From assembly GCF_900188175.1 (NCBI RefSeq), contig NZ_FZOQ01000008.1, positions 152,052-216,051 of the forward strand: DNA of 64,000 nucleotides, read 5' to 3'. Source of the DNA: Pontibacter ummariensis. Its GTDB lineage: Bacteria; Bacteroidota; Bacteroidia; Cytophagales; Hymenobacteraceae. Below the pieces are notes generated by a model, which was not told where the DNA came from, made no database searches, and saw nothing but the letters and a program-made list of their open reading frames with translations. A program made the translations under genes and the position numbers. Each line of letters opens with the position of its first letter. Positions within the stretch are counted from its first letter, which is position 1. Below are positions 59,864 through 64,000 of the stretch, one piece after another.

Positions 59864-62215
59864 ATGCTACTACAGAAACTCTTCCTGTTCCTACTGTTCC
59901 TGTTTGTGTTAGCGCCCAAGGGGCAAGCGCAACAGCAGCAATACACGCTGTCGGGCACGGTACGCAGTGCGTGGGGAGAGCGCCTGGAAGAGGCTTACAT
60001 GGTCATAAACCCGGGGAACAAAATAGTGGCCACAGGTGAGAAAGGACGTTTCTCCATCACCCTAGAAGAGGGCACCTATCAGATCATCTGCCAGTACGTG
60101 GGCATGGAGCCCTTTAGTTATGAGGTGGTGCTGAACGAGGATTTGGATGTAAACCTGGAGCTGGTGCAACGTAATTTCCAACTAAAGCAGGTAGAGATCA
60201 CAACGCAGCCGACGATGGACGTGAACTCAACCCACTTGGGCAGCACTTATGTGGATCAGAAGCTGTTGGCCCGCATGCCGGCCCTGTTAGGGGAGGCTGA
60301 CGTGATCCGCTCTGTCTCCTCGCTGCCTGGTGTCGTGAACGCCGGCGAGGGGACCTCAGGCTTTTATGTGCGCGGGGGCAGTGCCGACCAGAACCTCATC
60401 TTGCTGGATGACGCCCCTGTTTTTAATGCCAATCACCTGTTTGGCTTCTTTTCTATTTACAACCCGGACGTGCTGGAAAGCTATGAGCTGCACCGCAGCG
60501 GGATATCAGCCAAATACGGCAGCCGTATCTCCTCTATCCTGGACGTGAAAATGCAGGATGGCAACTTTGAAAAAATGCGCTACCAGGTAGGCCTGTCTCC
60601 CATCACGGCTAAACTCAGTGCCGACGGCCCTATAACTCCCAAACTAAGCATGCTGGTGGCCCTGCGTGGGGCATATCCTGATTATGTACTGAAACTCTTC
60701 CCTAGTGATAACATCAGGAACAGTTCAGGCTATTTTTATGATGGCAACCTGAAGTTCAAATACCAGTTAAACGAGAAAAACAACTTCAGCTTCTCGGGCT
60801 ACTACAGTGCGGATGGCTTTAAATTCCCCTACGACACCACCTATCACTGGACGAACACCCTGGGTACCCTTAAGTGGAACCATCTGTTTAACAACGACTT
60901 TGCGGGCACGCTTACGCTGGTGAAGAGCCTCTATCAAAATACAGTGGAGGGTATAGCGACAGGAGAAGAGTTTAAGCTGAAATCAGGCATAGACTACGCG
61001 CAGGTAAAAGCAGACCTGGGCTACTATGGCCTCGATCAGCACGAGTTGGAGTTTGGCACCTCTGCCGCACTATACGATATACAGCCGGGTGACCTGATCC
61101 CTTATGGTACCTCTAGCTTAAACAGGCGCACCCAGGATCGCGATAAAGGCTATGAATACACGGCATACTTGAACGATTCGTTTGTCTTAAACGAGAAGCT
61201 CTCCCTATCAATAGGGCTACGCTACTCCTTCTTCCGGAAAGTGGGCCCTGCTGAGGTGTACCTCTATGCCGAAGGGGTACCCCGCAGCGAAACATCCGTT
61301 TATGACACCCTTCGCTATAGCTCCGGAGAAGCAGTACAGCATTACCAGGGACTGGAACCCAGATTCTCTGTCAAGTACTCGCTGAACGCTAAGAGCTCGC
61401 TGAAGCTTGGCCTTAGCCGCACCCGCCAGTACATACAGCTTATTTCCAACACGGCCGCCATTACCCCCGTGGACGTGTGGAAGCTCTCTAACAAGTACAT
61501 GGAGCCGCAGGTGGCCGACCAGGTGACGGTAGGGTATTTCTACATGCACCCGGAGCGCCGCTACGAGTTTACCTGGGAAGTGTATTACAGGAAGCTGTAC
61601 AACCAGCTGGACTACAAAGACGGGGCTGTTATCCTGCTCAACCCGACCCTGGAAGCAGACCTGCTCTACGGCGAAGGCGAGGCCTACGGATCAGAGTGGC
61701 TGCTGAAAAAGAGCAAGGGCCGGCTAACCGGTTGGCTTAGCCTGAGCTACTCCCGCTCTTTCCGTACCATTGCCGGCAACACGCCCGAAGAAACCATTAA
61801 CAACGGGGCTCCCTATCCCTCGAACTACGATAAGCCGGTTAACATCAGCATCTTCACAAACTATCACCTGACCCCTAAGTGGACCTTCTCCTCTAACTTT
61901 AATTATAGCACTGGTCGCCCTATCACGGGTTCGGACTCCTGGTTCAATTACCACGGCAATATCTTCGCCAACTATTACGGCCGTAACCAGGAGCGCCTGC
62001 CAGACTACCATCGGCTGGATATCTCCTTTAACTACACGTTCCGAAAGTCGGAGCGCGTGGAGAAGAACCTGAGTATTTCGGTTTATAACCTCTACTTCCG
62101 GAAGAACGCCTACTCTACGCTGTTCCAGCACTATTTTGGGGCGCCCCCCATGGCATACCGGCTCGCTGTGATCGGAGTGGCCATTCCCTCGGTTAGTTAC
62201 AACATTAAATTTTAA
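59864..62215 (+). CDS. TonB-dependent receptor with carboxypeptidase-regulatory-like domain
   Basis: A 783-residue outer-membrane receptor. Signal peptide to about residue 22 (LFLFVLAPKGQAQ), a CarboxypepD_reg-like domain (about 27-110, YTLSGTVRSAWGERLEEAYM in parts), a plug (about 115-230, with LGEADVIRSVSSLPGV, GTSGFYVRGGSADQNLILLDD in parts) and a barrel ending VSYNIKF with the C-terminal Phe. The plug start and the partner DUF4249 lipoprotein are typical of a Bacteroidota receptor class distinct from SusC/SusD. The substrate is unknown. The DUF4249 gene follows at once. Confidence 0.93.
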   Translation: MLLQKLFLFLLFLFVLAPKGQAQQQQYTLSGTVRSAWGERLEEAYMVINPGNKIVATGEKGRFSITLEEGTYQIICQYVGMEPFSYEVVLNEDLDVNLELVQRNFQLKQVEITTQPTMDVNSTHLGSTYVDQKLLARMPALLGEADVIRSVSSLPGVVNAGEGTSGFYVRGGSADQNLILLDDAPVFNANHLFGFFSIYNPDVLESYELHRSGISAKYGSRISSILDVKMQDGNFEKMRYQVGLSPITAKLSADGPITPKLSMLVALRGAYPDYVLKLFPSDNIRNSSGYFYDGNLKFKYQLNEKNNFSFSGYYSADGFKFPYDTTYHWTNTLGTLKWNHLFNNDFAGTLTLVKSLYQNTVEGIATGEEFKLKSGIDYAQVKADLGYYGLDQHELEFGTSAALYDIQPGDLIPYGTSSLNRRTQDRDKGYEYTAYLNDSFVLNEKLSLSIGLRYSFFRKVGPAEVYLYAEGVPRSETSVYDTLRYSSGEAVQHYQGLEPRFSVKYSLNAKSSLKLGLSRTRQYIQLISNTAAITPVDVWKLSNKYMEPQVADQVTVGYFYMHPERRYEFTWEVYYRKLYNQLDYKDGAVILLNPTLEADLLYGEGEAYGSEWLLKKSKGRLTGWLSLSYSRSFRTIAGNTPEETINNGAPYPSNYDKPVNISIFTNYHLTPKWTFSSNFNYSTGRPITGSDSWFNYHGNIFANYYGRNQERLPDYHRLDISFNYTFRKSERVEKNLSISVYNLYFRKNAYSTLFQHYFGAPPMAYRLAVIGVAIPSVSYNIKF

Positions 62216-62221
62216 GTGCTT

Positions 62222-63262
62222 ATGTGGAGGAGACTTTGGACTTTGCTATTGCTCATGCTCTTACTGCCTGGCTGTGTCGACCCGATAGAGTTCGAGCAGG
62301 AGGACCAGCAGGAGCACCTGGTGGTGGAGGCAACCTTTTCGAACCTCGACTCCAGCTACGTGCGCCTCAGCTACTCCCAGCCCTACCGCTATCCCTTTAA
62401 TAAGTTCGAAGAAAATGCCACAGTCTACATCACGAGTGAGGCCGGGGAGTATATTCCTTTTTATCATACCCAGAGTGGCCTCTACAAACCAGAGGCGGAG
62501 GCAAGGGCACAAATAGGGCACACCTACCAACTCCACCTGCAAATCGGCCCCAACAGCTATGCCTCCAAACAAGTGAAGGTGCTGGAACCGGTGCCGATCG
62601 ACTCGGTGTATACGGAGTTTGCAGAAGTGGAAGTAGGTATCTGGGGAGCCCGCGAAAAAGCTCTTATGCCTGGCTACAAGTTCTTTGTAGACTATACAGA
62701 TCCTGGAGGTCTGATAAACTTCTACCGCTGGTCCGTGACCAGCGTGATCGAGGTGTACACACAACCCTGGGATTATATAGACTACTCCTGTATTGGCTGC
62801 CCCCGTCCCGCCCCGAAAGACTGCTGTGCCCACTGCTGGATTTATGAGCGCGCACAACTATACAAGGTCCAGAATGACCGGCTTTCCGATGGCCGTAAAA
62901 CCATACACCAGGAGCTACATTTTGTTCCCTTCGAGCGCGACCTGCAGGCAAAGAACAAGATCACCATCTACCAGCACGCCATTTCTGAAGAGGCCTATAA
63001 CTTCTTTAAGGTGGTAGAACAACAGCAACAACGAACGGGTACCGTGTTTGACCCGCCACCTTCTCAGTTAAAAGGAAACATCTACAACGTAGAAAACGAG
63101 GACGAACAGGTCATCGGCTTCTTCGATGCCTCCGCGGTTAGCAAGAAAGAGATCATCATAAACCGGAAGAATATAAAAGAGATGAACGTGGGCGAATACG
63201 TGTACCCCGATGATTGCCGCGAAATCCGGAATGCCACTACCCGAAAGCCCGAAGGCTGGTAA
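62222..63262 (+). CDS. DUF4249 lipoprotein, partner of the TonB-dependent receptor
   Basis: A 346-residue lipoprotein of the DUF4249 family, usually encoded beside a TonB-dependent receptor and thought to act as a surface substrate-binding lid. Signal peptide with lipobox LMLLLPGC (cysteine near residue 18). EHLVVEATFSNLDSSYVRLSYS opens the domain. A cysteine-rich loop (YSCIGCPRPAPKDCCAHCW, about residues 195-213) resembles a small disulfide or metal cluster. ATG at 62222 lies 6 bases after the receptor stop; a GTG at 62216 is an alternative start. The order and spacing show an operon. Confidence 0.88.
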   Translation: MWRRLWTLLLLMLLLPGCVDPIEFEQEDQQEHLVVEATFSNLDSSYVRLSYSQPYRYPFNKFEENATVYITSEAGEYIPFYHTQSGLYKPEAEARAQIGHTYQLHLQIGPNSYASKQVKVLEPVPIDSVYTEFAEVEVGIWGAREKALMPGYKFFVDYTDPGGLINFYRWSVTSVIEVYTQPWDYIDYSCIGCPRPAPKDCCAHCWIYERAQLYKVQNDRLSDGRKTIHQELHFVPFERDLQAKNKITIYQHAISEEAYNFFKVVEQQQQRTGTVFDPPPSQLKGNIYNVENEDEQVIGFFDASAVSKKEIIINRKNIKEMNVGEYVYPDDCREIRNATTRKPEGW

Positions 63263-63303
63263 AAACGCCATCAGGTCTAAGCCTGTCGCAACGATCCCCG
63301 CTC

Positions 63304-64000
63304 TTACTCCTCTACGGCAAGCTGCGCGTTGATCAGGGGCGTTTTAGGGGCCAGGAAAAAGCCCGTGAGGCTGGCGAACAGGATCGGGATAAAATGATGA
63401 AAGCCTGTTAAGGTAGAAAGCAGGATAATCGTGCTGATGGGTGTTCTGGTCACGCAGGCATTAATGGCCGCCATGCAACTGACCATGATCAGCGCCAGGT
63501 GCTGGCCCGGAAAGGCCGTGTGCAGCAGCATGCCCAGCGTGGCACCCACAAAGAAGAGCGGGATGATAAACCCTCCCCGCCAGCCTGAGGTAACGGTAAA
63601 GGCGATGGCCAGGATCTTGGCTACGAACAGCAGTGCCAGAAAGCCCAGCGTGTACTCCTCAGCCAGGAGCAAATTCAGCTCATCATGACTAAAGTAGCGG
63701 GTAAGCGGCACATAAAAGGCAATGGTGCCAATGAGCAGTCCGCCGATGGTCATTTTAACATAAATCGGCACCCGCAGCTTCTTGAATAAACTACGGCACT
63801 GACGCACAGTAAAGATGAACAGCCAGCCAGCCGCCGTACCAGCCAGGGCATACAGCATGGCATAAAAGAAATCATTCAACTCGGGGGCGGCATATACCGG
63901 GAAAATCCAGGTAGGCCCAATCCCGATGTGCGTGATCAGGATAAAGATAACATAGCTGGAACAACTCGCGACAAAGGCCGGTATCAAGGCCTGGTAATAC
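63304..64000 (-). CDS. ClC-family chloride channel / antiporter (N-terminus beyond window)
   Basis: The frame is open at the right edge, so the gene continues beyond the window; about 232 residues of its C-terminal half are visible. Typical ClC segments are IGGLLIGTIAFYVPLTRYF, SGWRGGFIIPLFFVGATLGMLLHTAF (parts, matching the GxFxP-type pore motif) and ACVTRTPISTIILLSTLTGFHHFIPILFASLTGF (parts). The visible part has about seven membrane segments and ends soon after the last helix with no CBS domain. The earlier GSGIP and GREGP motifs lie outside the window. Whether it is a channel or a proton-coupled antiporter cannot be told without the gating glutamate. Confidence 0.85.
   Translation of the reverse strand, partial: YYQALIPAFVASCSSYVIFILITHIGIGPTWIFPVYAAPELNDFFYAMLYALAGTAAGWLFIFTVRQCRSLFKKLRVPIYVKMTIGGLLIGTIAFYVPLTRYFSHDELNLLLAEEYTLGFLALLFVAKILAIAFTVTSGWRGGFIIPLFFVGATLGMLLHTAFPGQHLALIMVSCMAAINACVTRTPISTIILLSTLTGFHHFIPILFASLTGFFLAPKTPLINAQLAVEE

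Noticed and set aside
1..64000. CRISPR arrays, insertion sequences, tRNA or rRNA genes
   Set aside because: No regularly spaced direct repeats, transposase-like frames, terminal inverted repeats or tRNA-like cloverleaf sequences were recognised by reading.

Overview
The window looks like chromosomal DNA of a Bacteroidota member, most likely Cytophagales/Hymenobacteraceae (Pontibacter-like). The evidence is a gliding-type T9SS type B C-terminal domain, SusC-like TonB-dependent receptors, a TBDR/DUF4249 pair, Bacteroidota-type -7 boxes (TAnnTTTG / TAnnTTCG) and moderate GC. This is inference from gene content; no rRNA or tRNA gene was found. No CRISPR array, insertion sequence, prophage or integron was seen.

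Layout. 1-4 kb: the end of a surface-polysaccharide locus (GT2 tail, GT4, Wzy-type polymerase/ligase, polyprenyl-phosphate glycosyl-1-phosphate transferase). 4-13.7 kb: housekeeping genes (hisS, hutH, a T9SS-secreted adhesin-like protein, YbaB/EbfC, a GT2, PspC, an OmpA/TPR lipoprotein, PDH E1-beta). 13.8-18.1 kb: YihY, an iodotyrosine deiodinase-like nitroreductase, a methyltransferase, DinB and a lipoprotein polysaccharide deacetylase. 18.2-23.1 kb: an iron/siderophore island (PepSY-TM protein, TonB-dependent siderophore receptor, divergent AraC regulator). 23.4-25.3 kb: a GH2 glycosidase.

25.4-39.2 kb: a long minus-strand glycan cluster with four GT9 heptosyltransferase-like proteins, three GT4-type enzymes, a GT2, a two-domain GT2/GT-B protein, HldE, GmhB and an SDR. 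It is read as a heptose-containing envelope-glycan system. No HldD epimerase or GmhA isomerase is present locally. A UDP-galactopyranose mutase lies 2 kb further on. Between them are a PEBP-family protein and a YetF/DUF421 gene preceded by a twice-frameshifted partner gene.

42.8-55 kb: a degenerate GAF histidine kinase-like protein, TatA, cytochrome bd oxidase (cydBA), an EF-hand lipoprotein, a PAS histidine kinase, an arsenosugar-type ArsM, a metal-hydrolase-like protein and glutamyl-tRNA reductase (hemA). 55.1-59.4 kb: a four-gene signalling operon comprising a tandem FixL-like PAS kinase, a single-domain response regulator, a receiver/kinase protein and a receiver-CRP transcription factor. 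With cydBA and hemA nearby, this suggests oxygen or redox control, which is inference. 59.8-63.3 kb: a TonB-dependent receptor and its DUF4249 lipoprotein. The window ends inside a ClC-type chloride channel. Nine strong hairpin terminators, several with long perfect stems, delimit many of the transcription units.
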